Position numbers and translations under genes: made by a program. 64,000 nt of DNA from assembly GCA_920105625.2 (NCBI GenBank), contig OV050030.1, positions 238,483,889-238,547,888 on the forward strand, given 5' to 3'. Origin of the DNA: Clusia tigrina (lineage: Eukaryota; Arthropoda; Insecta; Diptera; Clusiidae). The notes under the pieces were generated by a model, which was not told the DNA's origin, ran no database searches, and worked only from the letters and a program-made list of their open reading frames with translations. Positions within the stretch are counted from its first letter, which is position 1; each line of letters starts with the position of its first letter. Shown here piece after piece: positions 13,899 through 27,409 of this stretch.

Positions 13899-15858
13899 CC
13901 TTGATCGGTGTAGGACGTACCGTATAGAAGTTAGGGCCATTTGAAGTTTTATCAGTGTTTATTTTGGGACTCAAGGGTAGCATAGCTTTGAGCAATAGCT
14001 TAAATTGACAAGAGGCTCGAGTACTTTATTGTTACAAAAAATCAAGGTTTTATGACGCTCCAGTAAAAAGTTACAAGCATTTGTATGTTGCAAACTTTGA
14101 TAGGTTTAGGACGTACCGTATAGAAGTTAGGGCCATTTGAAGTTTTATCAGTGTTTGACTTGGGACTTAAGGGTAGCATAGCTTTGAGCGATAGCTTAAA
14201 TTGACAAGAGGCGCGAGTACTTTATTGTTACAAAATTTCAAGGTTTTATGACGCTCCAGTAAAAAGTTACAAGCATTTGCATGTTGCAAACTTTGATAGG
14301 TGTAGGACGTACCGTATAGAAGTTAGGGCCATTTGAAGTTTTATCAGTGTTTGATTTGGAACTCAACGGTAGCATAGCTTTGAGCGATAGCTTAAATTGA
14401 CAAGAGGCTCGAGTACTTTATTGTTACAAAATTTCAAGGTTTTATTACGCTCCAGTAAAAAGTTACAAGCATTTGTATGTTGCAAACTTTGATAGGTGTA
14501 GGACGTACCGTATAGAAGTTAGGGCCATTTGAAGTTTTATCAGTGTTTATTTTGGGACTCAAGGGTAGCATAGCTTTGAGCAATAGCTTAAATTGACAAG
14601 AGGCTCGAGTACTTTATTGTTACAAAAAATCAAGGTTTTATGACGCTCCAGTAAAAAGTTACAAGCATTTGTATGTTGCAAACTTTGATAGGTGTGGGAC
14701 GTACCGTATAGAAGTTAGGGCCATTTGAAGTTTTATCAGTGTTTGATTTGGAACTCAAGGGTAGCATACCTTTGAGCGATAGCTTAAATTGACAAGAGGC
14801 TCGAGTACTTTATTGTTACAAAGTTTCAAGGTTTTATGACGCTCCAGTAAAAAGTTACAAGCATTTGTATGTTGCAAACCTTGATCGGTGTAGGACGTAC
14901 CGTATAGAAGTTAGGGCCATTTGAAGTTTTATCAGTGTTTATTTTGGGACTCAAGGGTAGCATAGCTTTGAGCAATAGCTTAAATTGACAAGAGGCTCGA
15001 GTACTTTATTGTTACAAAAAATCAAGGTTTTATGACGCTCCAGTAAAAAGTTACAAGCATTTGTATGTTGCAAACTTTGATAGGTTTAGGACGTACCGTA
15101 TAGAAGTTAGGGCCATTTGAAGTTTTATCAGTGTTTGACTTGGGACTTAAGGGTAGCATAGCTTTGAGCGATAGCTTAAATTGACAAGAGGCGCGAGTAC
15201 TTTATTGTTACAAAATTTCAAGGTTTTATGACGCTCCAGTAAAAAGTTACAAGCATTTGTATGTTGCAAACTTTGATAGGTGTAGGACGTACCGTATAGA
15301 AGTTAGGGCCATTTGAAGTTTTTTCAGTGTTTGATTTGGAACTCAACGGTAGCATAGCTTTGAGCGATAGCTTAAATTGACAAGAGGCTCGAGTACTTTA
15401 TTGTTACAAAATTTCAAGGTTTTATTACGCTCCAGTAAAAAGTTACAAGCATTTGTATGTTGCAAACTTTGATAGGTGTAGGACGTACCGTATAGAAGTT
15501 AGGGCCATTTGAAGTTTTATCATTGTTTATTTTGGGACTCAAGGGTAGCATAGCTTTGAGCAATAGCTTAAATTGACAAGAGGCTCGAGTACTTTATTGT
15601 TACAAAAAATCAAGGTTTTATGACGCTCCAGTAAAAAGTTACAAGCATTTGTATGTTGCAAACTTTGATAGGTGTGGGACGTACCGTATAGAAGTTAGGG
15701 CCATTTGAAGTTTTATCAGTGTTTGATTTGGAACTCAAGGGTAGCATACCTTTGAGCGATAGCTTAAATTGACAAGAGGCTCGAGTACTTTATTGTTACA
15801 AAGTTTCAAGGCTTTATGACGCTCCAGTAAAAAGTTACAAGCATTTGTACGTTGCAAA
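13899..15858. repeat. 5-monomer HOR (980 bp), two copies, inside unit A
   Basis: 13899-14878 and 14879-15858 repeat in order: 'gatcggtg' monomer, 'ggtttagg' monomer with 'gaggcgcgag', aacgg-type monomer with 'attacgctcc', 'tttattttggg' monomer, and 'gtgggacg' monomer with 'catacc'. The same pair exists in unit B at 20156-22115, so this duplication predates the larger one. Confidence 0.85.
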
Positions 15859-17034
15859 CTTTGATAGGTGTAGGACGTACCGTATATTAGTTAGGGCCAT
15901 TTGTAGTTTTATCAGTGTTGGATTTGGGACTCAAGGGTAGCATAGCTTTGAGCGATAGCTTAAATTGACAAGAGGCTCGAGTACTTTATTGTTACAAAAT
16001 TTGAAGGTTTTATGACGCTCCAGTAAAAAGTTACAAGCATTTGTATGTTGCAAACTTTGATAGGTGTAGGACGTACCGTATAGAAGTTAGGGCCATTTGA
16101 AGTTTTATCAGCGTCTATTTTGAGACTCAAGGGTAGCATAGCTTTGAGCAATAGCTTAAATTGACAAGAGGCTCGAGTACTTTATTGTTACACAAAATCA
16201 AGGTTTTATGACGCTCCAGTAAAAAGTTACAAGCATTTGTATGTTGCAAACTTTGATAGGTGTAGGACGTAGCGTATAGAAGTTAGGGCCATCTGAAGTT
16301 TTATCAGTGTCTGATTTGGGACTCAAGGGTAGCATAGCTTTGAGCAATAGCTTAAATTGACAAGAGGCTCGAATACTTTATTGTTACAAAAAATCAAGGT
16401 TTTATGACGCTCCAGTAAAAAGTTACAAGCATTTGTATGTTGCAAACCTTGATAGTTGTAGGTCGTAGCGTATAGAAGTTAGGGCCATTTGAAGTTTTAT
16501 CAGTGTTTATTTTGGGACTCAAGGGTATCATAGCTTTGAGCAATAACTTAAATTGACAAGAGGCTCGAGTACTTTATTGTTACAAAAAATCAAGGTTTTA
16601 TGACGCTCCAGTTAAAAGTTACAAGCATTTGTATGTTGCAAACTTTGTTAGGTTTAGGACGTACCGTATAGAAGTTAGGGCCATTTGAAGTTTTATCAGT
16701 GTTTGATTTGGAACTCAAGGGTAGCATACCTTTGAGCGATAGCTTAAATTGACAAGAGGCTCGAGTACTTTATTGTTACAAAGTTTCAAGGTTTTATGAC
16801 GCTCCAGTAAAAAGTTACAAGCATTTGTATGTTGCAAACTTTGATAGGTGTAGGACGTACCGTATAGAAGTTAGGGCCATTTGAAGTTTTATCAGTGTTT
16901 GACTTGGGACTTAAGGGTAGCATAGCTTTGAGAGATAGCTTAAATTGACAAGAGGCTCGAGTACTTTATTGTTACAAAATTTCAAGGTTTTATGACGTTC
17001 CAGTAAAAAGTTACAAGCATTTGCATGTTGCAAA

Positions 17035-17216
17035 CTTTGATAGGTATAGAAGTTAGGGCCATTTGAAGTTTTTTCAGTGTTTGATTTGGAACTCAACGGT
17101 AGCATAGCTTTGAGCGATAGCTTAAATTGACAAGAGGCTCGAGTACTTTATTGTTACAAAATTTCAAGGTTTTATTACGCTCCAGTAAAAAGTTAAAAGC
17201 ATTTGTATGTTGCAAA
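17035..17216. repeat. 182-bp monomer with the same 14-bp deletion
   Basis: It shares the deletion of 11366-11547 exactly. It keeps its own right part ('catagctttg', 'attacgctcc', 'ttaaaagc'), so this copy is not chimeric at that point. A 2-bp GT repeat at the deletion ends would permit slippage. Confidence 0.85.
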
Positions 17217-20155
17217 CTTTGATAGGTGTAGGACGTACCGTATAGAAGTTAGGGTCATTAGAAGTTTTATCAGTGTTTGATTTGGGACTCAAGGGTAGCA
17301 TAGCTTTGAGCGATAGCTTAAATTGACAAGAGGCTCGAGTACTTTATTGTTACAAAATTTCAAGGTTTTATGACGCTCCAGTAAAAAGTTACAAGCATTT
17401 GCATGTTGCAAACTTTGATAGGTGTAGGACGTACCGTATAGAAGTTAGGGCCATTTGAAGTTTTATCAGTGTCTGATTTGGGACTCAAGGGTAGCATAGC
17501 TTTGAGCGATAGCTTAAATTGACAAGAGGCTCGAGTACTTTATTGTTACAAAATTTCAAGGTTTTATGAAGCTCCAGTAAAAAGTTACAAGCATTTGTAT
17601 GTTGCAAACTTTGATAGGTGTAGGACGTACCGTATAGAAGTTAGGGCCATTTGAAGTTTTATCAGTGTTTGACTTGGGACTTAAGGGTAGCATAACTTTG
17701 AGCGATAGCTTAAATTGACAAGAGGCTCGAGTACTTTATTGTTACAAAATTTCAAGGTTTTATGACGCTCCAGTAAAAAGTTACAAGCATTTGCATGTTG
17801 CAAACTTTGATAGGTGTAGGACGTACCGTATAGAAGTTAGGGCCATTTGAAGTTTTTTCAGTGTTTGATTTGGAACTCAACGGTAGCATAGCTTTGAGCG
17901 ATAGCTTAAATTGACAAGAGGCTCGAGTACTTTATTGTTACAAAATTTCAAGGTTTTATTACGCTCCAGTAAAAAGTTAAAAGCATTTGTATGTTGCAAA
18001 CTTTGATAGGTGTAGGACGTACCGTATAGAAGTTAGGGCCATTAGAAGTTTTATCAGTGTTTATTTTGGGACTCAAGGGTAGCATAGCTTTGAGCAATAG
18101 CTTAAATTGACAAGAGGCTCGAATACTTTATTGTTACAAAAAATCAAGGTTTTATGACACTCCAGTAAAAAGTTACAAGCATTTGTATGTTGCAAACCTT
18201 GATCGGTGTAGGACGTACCGTATAGAAGTTAGGGCCATTTGAAGTTTTATCAGTGTTTATTTTGGGACTCAAGGGTAGCATAGCTTTGAGCAATAACTTA
18301 AATTGACAAGAGGCTCGAGTACTTTATTGTTACAAAAAATCAAGGTTTTATGACGCTCCAGTAAAAAGTTACAAGCATTTGTATGTTGCAAACTTTGATA
18401 GGTTTAGGACGTACCGTATAGAAGTTAGGGCCATTTGAAGTTTTATCAGTGTTTGACTTGGGACTTAAGGGTAGCATAGCTTTGAGCGATAGCTTAAATT
18501 GACAAGAGGCGCGAGTACTTTATTGTTACAAAATTTCAAGGTTTTATGACGCTCCAGTAAAAAGTTACAAGCATTTGCATGTTGCAAACTTTGATAGGTG
18601 TAGGACGTACCGTATAGAAGTTAGGGCCATTTGAAGTTTTTTCAGTGTTTGATTTGGAACTCAACGGTAGCATAGCTTTGAGCGATAGCTTAAATTGACA
18701 AGAGGCTCGAGTACTTTATTGTTACAAAGTTTCAAGGTTTTATGACGCTCCAGTAAAAAGTTACAAGCATTTGTATGTTGCAAACTTTGATAGGTGTAGG
18801 ACGTACCGTATATTAGTTAGGGCCATTTGTAGTTTTATCAGTGTTGGATTTGGGACTCAAGGGTAGCATAGCTTTGAGCGATAGCTTAAATTGACAAGAG
18901 GCTCGAGTACTTTATTGTTACAAAATTTGAAGGTTTTATGACGCTCCAGTAAAAAGTTACAAGCATTTGTATGTTGCAAACTTTGATAGGTGTTGGACGT
19001 ACCGTATAGAAGTTAGGGCCATTTGAAGTTTTATCAGTGTCTATTTTGGGACTCAAGGGTAGCATAGCTTTGAGCAATAGCTTAAATTGACAAGAGGCTC
19101 GAGTACTTTATTGTTACAAAAAATCAAGGTTTTATGACGCTCCAGTAAAAAGTTACAAGCATTTGTATGTTGCAAACTTTGATAGGTGTAGGACGTACCG
19201 TATAGAAGTTAGGGCCATTTGAAGTTTTATCAGTATTTGACTTGGGACTTAAGGGTAGCATAGCTTTGAGCGATAGCTTAAATTGACAAGAGGCTCGAGT
19301 ACTTTATTGTTACAAAATTTCAGGCTTTATGACGCTCCAGTAAAAAGTTACAAGCATTTGCATGTTGCAAACTTTAATAGGTGTAGGACGTACCGTATAG
19401 AAGTTAGGGCCATTTGAAGTTTTATCAGTGTCTGATTTGGGACTCAAGGGTAGCATAGCTTTGAGCGATAGCTTAAATTGACAAGAGGCTCGAGTACTTT
19501 ATTGTTACAAAATTTCAAGGTTTTATGACGCTCCAGTAAAAAGTTACAAGCATTTGTATGTTGCAAACTTTGATAGGTGTAGGACGTACCGTATAGAAGT
19601 TACGGCCATTTGAAGTTTTATCAGTGTTTGACTTGGGACTTAAGGGTAGCATAACTTTGAGCGATAGCTTAAATTGACAAGAGGCTCGAGTACTTTATTG
19701 TTACAAAATTTCAAGGTTTTATGACGCTCCAGTAAAAAGTTACAAGCATTTGCATGTTGCAAACTTTGATAGGTGTAGGACGTACCGTATAGAAGTTAGG
19801 GCCATTTGAAGTTTTTTCAGTGTTTGATTTGGAACTCAACGGTAGCATAGCTTTGAGCGATAGCTTAAATTGACAAGAGGCTCGAGTACTTTATTGTTAC
19901 AAAATTTCAAGGTTTTATTACGCTCCAGTAAAAAGTTAAAAGCATTTGTATGTTGCAAACTTTGATAGGTGTAGGACGTACCGTATAGAAGTTAGGGCCA
20001 TTAGAAGTTTTATCAGTGTTTATTTTGGGACTCAAGGGTAGCATAGCTTTGAGCAATAGCTTAAATTGACAAGAGGCTCGAATACTTTATTGTTACAAAA
20101 AATCAAGGTTTTATGACGCTCCAGTAAAAAGTTACAAGCATTTGTATGTTGCAAA

Positions 20156-22115
20156 CCTTGATCGGTGTAGGACGTACCGTATAGAAGTTAGGGCCATTTG
20201 AAGTTTTATCAGTGTTTATTTTGGGACTCAAGGGTAGCATAGCTTTGAGCAATAGCTTAAATTGACAAGAGGCTCGAGTACTTTATTGTTACAAAAAATC
20301 AAGGTTTTATGACGCTCCAGTAAAAAGTTACAAGCATTTGTATGTTGCAAACTTTGATAGGTTTAGGACGTACCGTATAGAAGTTAGGGCCATTTGAAGT
20401 TTTATCAGTGTTTGACTTGGGACTTAAGGGTAGCATAGCTTTGAGCGATAGCTTAAATTGACAAGAGGCGCGAGTACTTTATTGTTACAAAATTTCAAGG
20501 TTTTATGACGCTCCAGTAAAAAGTTACAAGCATTTGCATGTTGCAAACTTTGATAGGTGTAGGACGTACCGTATAGAAGTTAGGGCCATTTGAAGTTTTT
20601 TCAGTGTTTGATTTGGAACTCAACGGTAGCATAGCTTTGAGCGATAGCTTAAATTGACAAGAGGCTCGAGTACTTTATTGTTACAAAATTTCAAGGTTTT
20701 ATTACGCTCCAGTAAAAAGTTACAAGCATTTGTATGTTGCAAACTTTGATAGGTGTAGGACGTACCGTATAGAAGTTAGGGCCATTTGAAGTTTTATCAG
20801 TGTTTATTTTGGGACTCAAGGGTAGCATAGCTTTGAGCAATAGCTTAAATTGACAAGAGGCTCGAGTACTTTATTGTTACAAAAAATCAAGGTTTTATGA
20901 CGCTCCAGTAAAAAGTTACAAGCATTTGTATGTTGCAAACTTTGATAGGTGTGGGACGTACCGTATATTAGTTAGGGCCATTTGTAGTTTTATCAGTGTT
21001 TGATTTGGAACTCAAGGGTAGCATACCTTTGAGCGATAGCTTAAATTGACAAGAGGCTCGAGTACTTTATTGTTACAAAGTTTCAAGGTTTTATGACGCT
21101 CCAGTAAAAAGTTACAAGCATTTGTATGTTGCAAACCTTGATCGGTGTAGGACGTACCGTATAGAAGTTAGGGCCATTTGAAGTTTTATCAGTGTTTATT
21201 TTGGGACTCAAGGGTAGCATAGCTTTGAGCAATAGCTTAAATTGACAAGAGGCTCGAGTACTTTATTGTTACAAAAAATCGAGGTTTTATGACGCTCCAG
21301 TAAAAAGTTACAAGCATTTGTATGTTGCAAACTTTGATAGGTTTAGGACGTACCGTATAGAAGTTAGGGCCATTTGAAGTTTTATCAGTGTTTGACTTGG
21401 GACTTAAGGGTAGCATAGCTTTGAGCGATAGCTTAAATTGACAAGAGGCGCGAGTACTTTATTGTTACAAAATTTCAAGGTTTTATGACGCTCCAGTAAA
21501 AAGTTACAAGCATTTGCATGTTGCAAACTTTGATAGGTGTAGGACGTACCGTATAGAAGTTAGGGCCATTTGAAGTTTTTTCAGTGTTTGATTTGGAACT
21601 CAACGGTAGCATAGCTTTGAGCGATAGCTTAAATTGACAAGAGGCTCGAGTACTTTATTGTTACAAAATTTCAAGGTTTTATTACGCTCCAGTAAAAAGT
21701 TACAAGCATTTGTATGTTGCAAACTTTGATAGGTGTAGGACGTACCGTATAGAAGTTAGGGCCATTTGAAGTTTTATCAGTGTTTATTTTGGGACTCAAG
21801 GGTAGCAAAGCTTTGAGCAATAGCTTAAATTGACAAGAGGCTCGAGTACTTTATTGTTACAAAAAATCAAGGTTTTATGACGCTCCAGTAAAAAGTTACA
21901 AGCATTTGTATGTTGCAAACTTTGATAGGTGTGGGACGTACCGTATAGAAGTTAGGGCCATTTGAAGTTTTATCAGTGTTTGATTTGGAACTCAAGGGTA
22001 GCATACCTTTGAGCGATAGCTTAAATTGACAAGAGGCTCGAGTACTTTATTGTTACAAAGTTTCAAGGCTTTATGACGCTCCAGTAAAAAGTTACAAGCA
22101 TTTGTATGTTGCAAA
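20156..22115. repeat. 5-monomer HOR pair inside unit B
   Basis: 20156-21135 and 21136-22115 are the unit B counterparts of 13899-15858 (offset 6,257 bp), with the same 'gatcggtg' and 'gtgggacg' markers. One of the four 'gtgggacg' monomers (20940) has acquired 'tatattag' and 'tttgtag'. Confidence 0.85.
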
Positions 22116-22957
22116 CTTTGATAGGTGTAGGACGTACCGTATATTAGTTAGGGCCATTTGTAGTTTTATCAGTGTTGGATTTGGGACTCAAGGGTAGCAT
22201 AGCTTTGAGCGATAGCTTAAATTGACAAGAGGCTCGAGTACTTTATTGTTACAAAATTTGAAGGTTTTATGACGCTCCAGTAAAAAGTTACAAGCATTTG
22301 TATGTTGCAAACTTTGATAGGTGTAGGACGTACCGTATAGAAGTTAGGGCCATTTGAAGTTTTATCAGCGTCTATTTTGAGACTCAAGGGTAGCATAGCT
22401 TTGAGCAATAGCTTAAATTGACAAGAGGCTCGAGTACTTTATTGTTACACAAAATCAAGGTTTTATGACGCTCCAGTAAAAAGTTACAAGCATTTGTATG
22501 TTGCAAACTTTGATAGGTGTAGGACGTAGCGTATAGAAGTTAGGGCCATCTGAAGTTTTATCAGTGTCTGATTTGGGACTCAAGGGTAGCATAGCTTTGA
22601 GCAATAGCTTAAATTGACAAGAGGCTCGAATACTTTATTGTTACAAAAAATCAAGGTTTTATGACGCTCCAGTAAAAAGTTACAAGCATTTGTATGTTGC
22701 AAACCTTGATAGTTGTAGGTCGTAGCGTATAGAAGTTAGGGCCATTTGAAGTTTTATCAGTGTTTATTTTGGGACTCAAGGGTATCATAGCTTTGAGCAA
22801 TAACTTAAATTGATAAGAGGCTGGAGTACTTTATTGTTACAAAAAATCAAGGTTTTATGACGCTCCAGTTAAAAGTTACAAGCATTTGTATGTTGCAAAC
22901 TTTGTTAGGTTTAGGACGTACCGTATAGAAGTTAGGGCCATTTGAAGTTTTATCAGT

Positions 22958-25645
22958 GTTTGACTTGGGACTTAAGGGTAGCATAGCTTTGAGCGATAGC
23001 TTAAATTGACAAGAGGCTCGAGTACTTTATTGTTACCAAATTTCAAGGTTTTATGACGCTCCAGTAAAAAGTTACAAGCATTTGTATATTGCAAACTTTG
23101 ATAGGTGTAGGACGTACCGTATAGAAGTTAGAGCCATTTGAAAATTTTATCAGTGTTTGATTTGGGACTCAAGGGCAGCATAGCTATGAGCGAAAGCTGA
23201 AATTGACAAGAGGCTCGAGTACTTTATTGTTACAAAATTTCAAGGTTTTATGACGCTCCAGTAAAAAGTTACAAGCATTTGTATGTTCCAAACTTTGATA
23301 GGTGTAGGACGTACCGTATAGAAGTTAGGGCCATTTGAAGTTTTATCAGTGTCTGATTTGGGCCTCAAGGGTAGCATAGCTTTGAGCGATAGCTTAAATT
23401 GACAAGAGGCTCGAATACTTTATTGTCACAAAAAATCAAGGTTTTATGACGCTCCAGTAAAAAGTTACAAGCATTTGTATGTTGCAAACTTTGCTAGGTG
23501 TAGAACGTACCGTATAGAAGTTAGGGCCATTTCAAGTTTTATCAGTGTTTTTTTTTGGGACTCAAGGGTAGCATAGCTTTGAGCAATAGCTTAAATTGAC
23601 AAGAGGCTCGAATACTTTATTGTTACAAAAAATCAAGGTTTTATGACGCTCCAGTAAAAAGTTACAAGCATTTGTATGTTGCAAACCTTGATAGTTGTAG
23701 GACGTACCGTATAGAAGTTAGGGCCATTTGAAGTTTTATCAGTGTTTATTTTGGGACTCAAGGGTATCATAGCTTTGAGCAATAGCTTAAATTGACAAGA
23801 GGCTCGAGTACTTTATTGTTACAAAAAATTAAGGTTTTATGACGCTCCAGTAAAAAGTTACAAGCATTTGTATGTTGCAAACTTTGATAGGTGTAGGACG
23901 TACCTTATAGAAGTTAGGGCCATTTGAAGTTTTATCAGTGTTTGACTTGGGACTTAAGGGTAGCATATCTTTGAGCGATAGCTTAAATTGACAAGAGGCT
24001 CGAGTACTTTATTGTTACAAAATTTCAAGGTTTTATGACGCTCCAGTAAAAAGTTACAAGCATTTGCATGTTGCAAACTTTGATAGGTGTAGGACGTACC
24101 GTATAGAAGTTAGGACCATTTGAAGTTTTTTCAGTGTTTGATTTGGAACACAACGGTAGCATAGCTTTGAGCGATAGCTTAAATTGACAAGAGGCTCGAG
24201 TACTTTATTGTTACAAAATTTCAAGGTTTTATTACGCTCCAGTAAAAAGTTAAAAGCATTTGTATGTTGCAAACTTTGATAGGTGTAGGACGTACCGTAT
24301 AGAAGTTAGGGCCATTAGAAGTTTTATCAGTGTTTATTTTGGGACTCAAGGGTAGCATAGCTTTGAGCAATAGCTTAAATTGACAAGAGGCTCGAATACT
24401 TTATTGTTACAAAAAATCAAGATTTTATGACGCTCCAGTAAAAAGTTACAAGCATTTGTATGTTGCAAACCTTGATAGGTGTAGGACGTACCGTATAGAA
24501 GTTAGGGCCATTTGAAGTTTTATCAGTGGTTATTTTGGGACTCAAGGGTAGCATAGCTTTGAGCAATAGCTTAAATTGACAAGAGGCTCGAGTACTTTAT
24601 TGTTACAAAAAATCAAGGTTTTATGACGCTCCAGTAAAAAGTTACAAGCATTTGTATGTTGCAAACTTTGATAGGTTTAGGACGTACCGTATAGAAGTTA
24701 GGGCCATTTGAAGTTTTATCAGTGTTTGACTTGGGACTTAAGGGTAGCATAGCTTTGAGCGATAGCTTAAATTGACAAGAGGCTCGAGTACTTTATTGTT
24801 ACAAAATTTCAAGGTTTTATGACGCTCCAGTAAAAAGTTACAAGCATTTGCATGTTGCAAACTTTGATAGGTGTAGGACGTACCGTATAGAAGTTAGGGC
24901 CATTTGAAGTTTTTTCAGTGTTTGATTTGGAACTCAAGGGTAGCATAGCTTTGAGCGATAGTTTAAATTGACAAGAGGCTCGAGTACTTTATTGTTACAA
25001 AATTTCAAGGTTTTATTACGCTCCAGTAAAAAGTTACAAGCATTTGTATGTTGCAAACTTTGATAGGTGTAGGACGTACCGTATAGAAGTTAGGGCCATT
25101 TGAAGTTTTATCAGTGTTTATTTTGGGACTCAAGGGTAGCATAGCTTTGAGCAATAGCTTAAATTGACAAGAGGCTCGAGTACTTTATTGTTACAAAAAA
25201 TCAAGGTTTTATGACGCTCCAGTAAAAAGTTACAAGCATTTGTATGTTGCAAACTTTGATAGGTGTAGGACGTACCGTATAGAAGTTAGGGCCATTTGAA
25301 GTTTTATCAGTGTTTGATTTGGAACTCAAGGGTAGCATACCTTTGAGCGATAGCTTAAATTGACAAGAGGCTCGAGTACTTTATTGTTACAAAATTTCAA
25401 GGTTTTATGACGCTCCAGTAAAAAGTTACAAGCATTTGTATGTTGCAAACTTTGATAGGTGTAGGACGTACCGTATATTAGTTAGGGCCATTTGTAGTTT
25501 TATCAGTGTTGGATTTGGGACTCAAGGGTAGCATAGCTTTGAGCGATAGCTTAAATTGACAAGAGGCTCGAGTACTTTATTGTTACAAAATTTTAAGGTT
25601 TTATGACGCTCCAGTAAAAAGTTACAAGCATTTGTATGTTGCAAA
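22958..25645. repeat. Mixed monomers; first 197-bp class member
   Basis: No clean HOR was resolved here. The monomer at 23096 is the first of the 197-bp class ('gagcc', 'ttgaaaatttt', 'gggcagc', 'gctatgagcg'). The monomer at 23489 is 197 bp because of a run of nine T after 'gtg'. The monomers at 24078 and 24862 are the last with 'gaagttttttcag'. The remainder are 'gatagttg', 'ggtttagg', 'tttattttggg' and 'tatattag' types. Confidence 0.7.
23096..23292. repeat. First member of the 197-bp monomer class
   Basis: The class is defined by 'ttagagcc', 'ttgaaaatttt' (one extra base), 'gggcagc', 'gctatgagcg' and usually 'gaaagctga'. I count 22 members, starting at 23096, 27999, 31332, 34469, 35254, 37793, 39558, 40147, 40344, 41521, 41718, 43285, 43482, 44659, 44856, 46424, 52305, 56030, 56619, 58776, 60150 and 63089. 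None lies left of 23 kb. Confidence 0.85.
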
Positions 25646-26429
25646 CTTTGATAGGTGTAGGACGTACCGTATAGAAGTTAGGGCCATTTGAAGTTTTATC
25701 AGTGTCTATTTTGGGACTCAAGGGTAGCATAGCTTTGAGCAATAGCTTAAATTGACAAGAGGCTCGAGTACTTTATTGTTACAAAAAATCAAGGTTTTAT
25801 GACGCTCCAGTAAAAAGTTACAAGCATTTGTATGTTGCAAACTTTGATAGGTGTAGGACGTACCGTATAGAAGTTAGGGCCATCTGAAGTTTTATCAGTG
25901 TCTGATTTGGGACTCAAGGGTAGCATAGCTTTGAGCGATAGCTTAAATTGACAAGAGGCTCGAGTACTTTATTGTTACAAAATTTCAAGGTTTTATGACG
26001 CTCCAGTAAAAAGTTACAAGCATTTGTATGTTGCAAACTTTGCTAGGTGTAGGACGTACCGTATAGAAGTTAGGGCCATTTGAAGTTTTATCAGTGTCTA
26101 TTTTGGGACTCAAGGGTAGCATAGCTTTGAGCAATAGCTTAAATTGACAAGAGGCTCGAGTACTTTATTGTTACAAAAAATCAAGGTTTTATGACGCTCC
26201 AGTAAAAAGTTACAAGCATTTGTATGTTGCAAACTTTGATAGGTGTAGGACGTACCGTATAGAAGTTAGGGCCATCTGAAGTTTTATCAGTGTCTGATTT
26301 GGGACTCAAGGGTAGCATAGCTTTGAGCGATAGCTTAAATTGACAAGAGGCTCGAGTACTTTATTGTTACAAAATTTCAAGGTTTTATGACGCTCCAGTA
26401 AAAAGTTACAAGCATTTGTATGTTGCAAA
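25646..26429. repeat. 2-monomer HOR (392 bp), two copies
   Basis: A 'gtctatttt/caatag/aaaaaatc' monomer followed by a 'catctgaag/gtctgattt' monomer occurs at 25646-26037 and again at 26038-26429. The second copy begins 'gctagg' rather than 'gatagg'. This is the smallest HOR seen in the window. Confidence 0.75.
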
Positions 26430-27409
26430 CTTTGCTAGGTGTAGGACGTACCGTATAGAAGTTAGGGCCATTTGAAGTTTTATCAGTGTTTATTTTGGGA
26501 CTCAAGGGTAGCATAGCTTTGAGCAATAGCTTAAATTGACAAGAGGCTCGAATACTTTATTGTTACAAAAAATCAAGGTTTTATGACGCTCCAGTAAAAA
26601 GTTACAAGCATTTGTATGTTGCAAACCTTGATAGTTGTAGGACGTACCGTATAGAAGTTAGGGCCATTTGAATTTTTATCAGTGTTTATTTTGGGACTCA
26701 AGGGTATCATAGCTTTGAGCAATAGCTTAAATTGACAAGAGGCTCGAGTACTTTATTGTTACAAAAAATCAAGGTTTTATGACGCTCCAGTAAAAAGTTA
26801 CAAGCATTTGTATGTTGCAAACTTTGATAGGTGTAGGACATACCGTATAGAAGTTAGGGCCATTTGAAGTTTTATCAGTGTTTGATTTGGAACTCAAGGG
26901 TAGCATACCTTTGAGCGATAGCTTAAATTGACAAGAGGCTCGAGTACTTTATTGTTACAAAGTTTCAAGGTTTTATGACGCTCCAGTAAAAAGTTACAAG
27001 CATTTATATGTTGCAAACTTTGATAGGTGTAGGACGTACCGTATATTAGTTAGGGCCATTTGTAGTTTTATCAGTGTTGGATTTGGGACTCAAGGGTAGC
27101 ATAGCTTTGAGCGATAGCTTAAATTGACAAGAGGCTCGAGTACTTTATTGTTACAAAATTTGAAGGTTTTATGACGCTCCAGTAAAAAGTTACAAGCATT
27201 TGTATGTTGCAAACTTTGATAGGTGTAGGACGTACCGTATAGAAGTTAGGGCCATTTGAAGTTTTATCAGTGTCTATTTTGGGACTCAAGGGTAGCATAG
27301 CTTTGAGCAATAGCTTAAATTGACAAGAGGCTCCAGTACTTTATTGTTACAAAAAATCAAGGTTTTATGACGCTCCAGTAAAAAGTTACAAGCATTTGTA
27401 TGTTGCAAA
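26430..27409. repeat. Mixed monomers between HOR blocks
   Basis: Five monomers in the order 'gctagg', 'gatagttg', 'catacc', 'tatattag/gttgg' and 'gtctatttt'. The order resembles 22116-22704 and 25254-25646 in part, but the block is not a full repeat of either. Confidence 0.6.

Larger units (their letters stand above)
11032..16700. repeat. Giant HOR unit A (5,669 bp, 29 monomers)
   Basis: Unit A is directly followed by unit B (16701-22957), which repeats the same monomer order. The offset is 5,669 bp over the first roughly 400 bp and 6,257 bp over the rest, so unit B holds exactly three more monomers. Matching rare markers include the 14-bp-deleted 'ggtatagaag' (11376 and 17045), 'gatcggtg', 'gaggcgcgag', 'tttcagg' with a one-base deletion (before 13115 and 19372), 'gcgtctattttgagac', 'gtaggtcgtagcg' and 'cagttaaaag'. 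A 10-monomer internal duplication (offset 1,959 bp) links about 11434-12400 with 13393-14360. Confidence 0.85.
16701..22957. repeat. Giant HOR unit B (6,257 bp, 32 monomers)
   Basis: This is a tandem copy of unit A with three additional monomers (about 17103-17690). Similarity to A at offset 6,257 runs from 'cataactttg' at 17691 to 'gttaggtttagg' near 22905, then ends before 'acttgggactta' at about 22960. Scattered single-base differences separate the units. One monomer (20940) carries a short patch from another class. Unit-level similarity is high by eye; I have not computed an identity. Confidence 0.85.
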
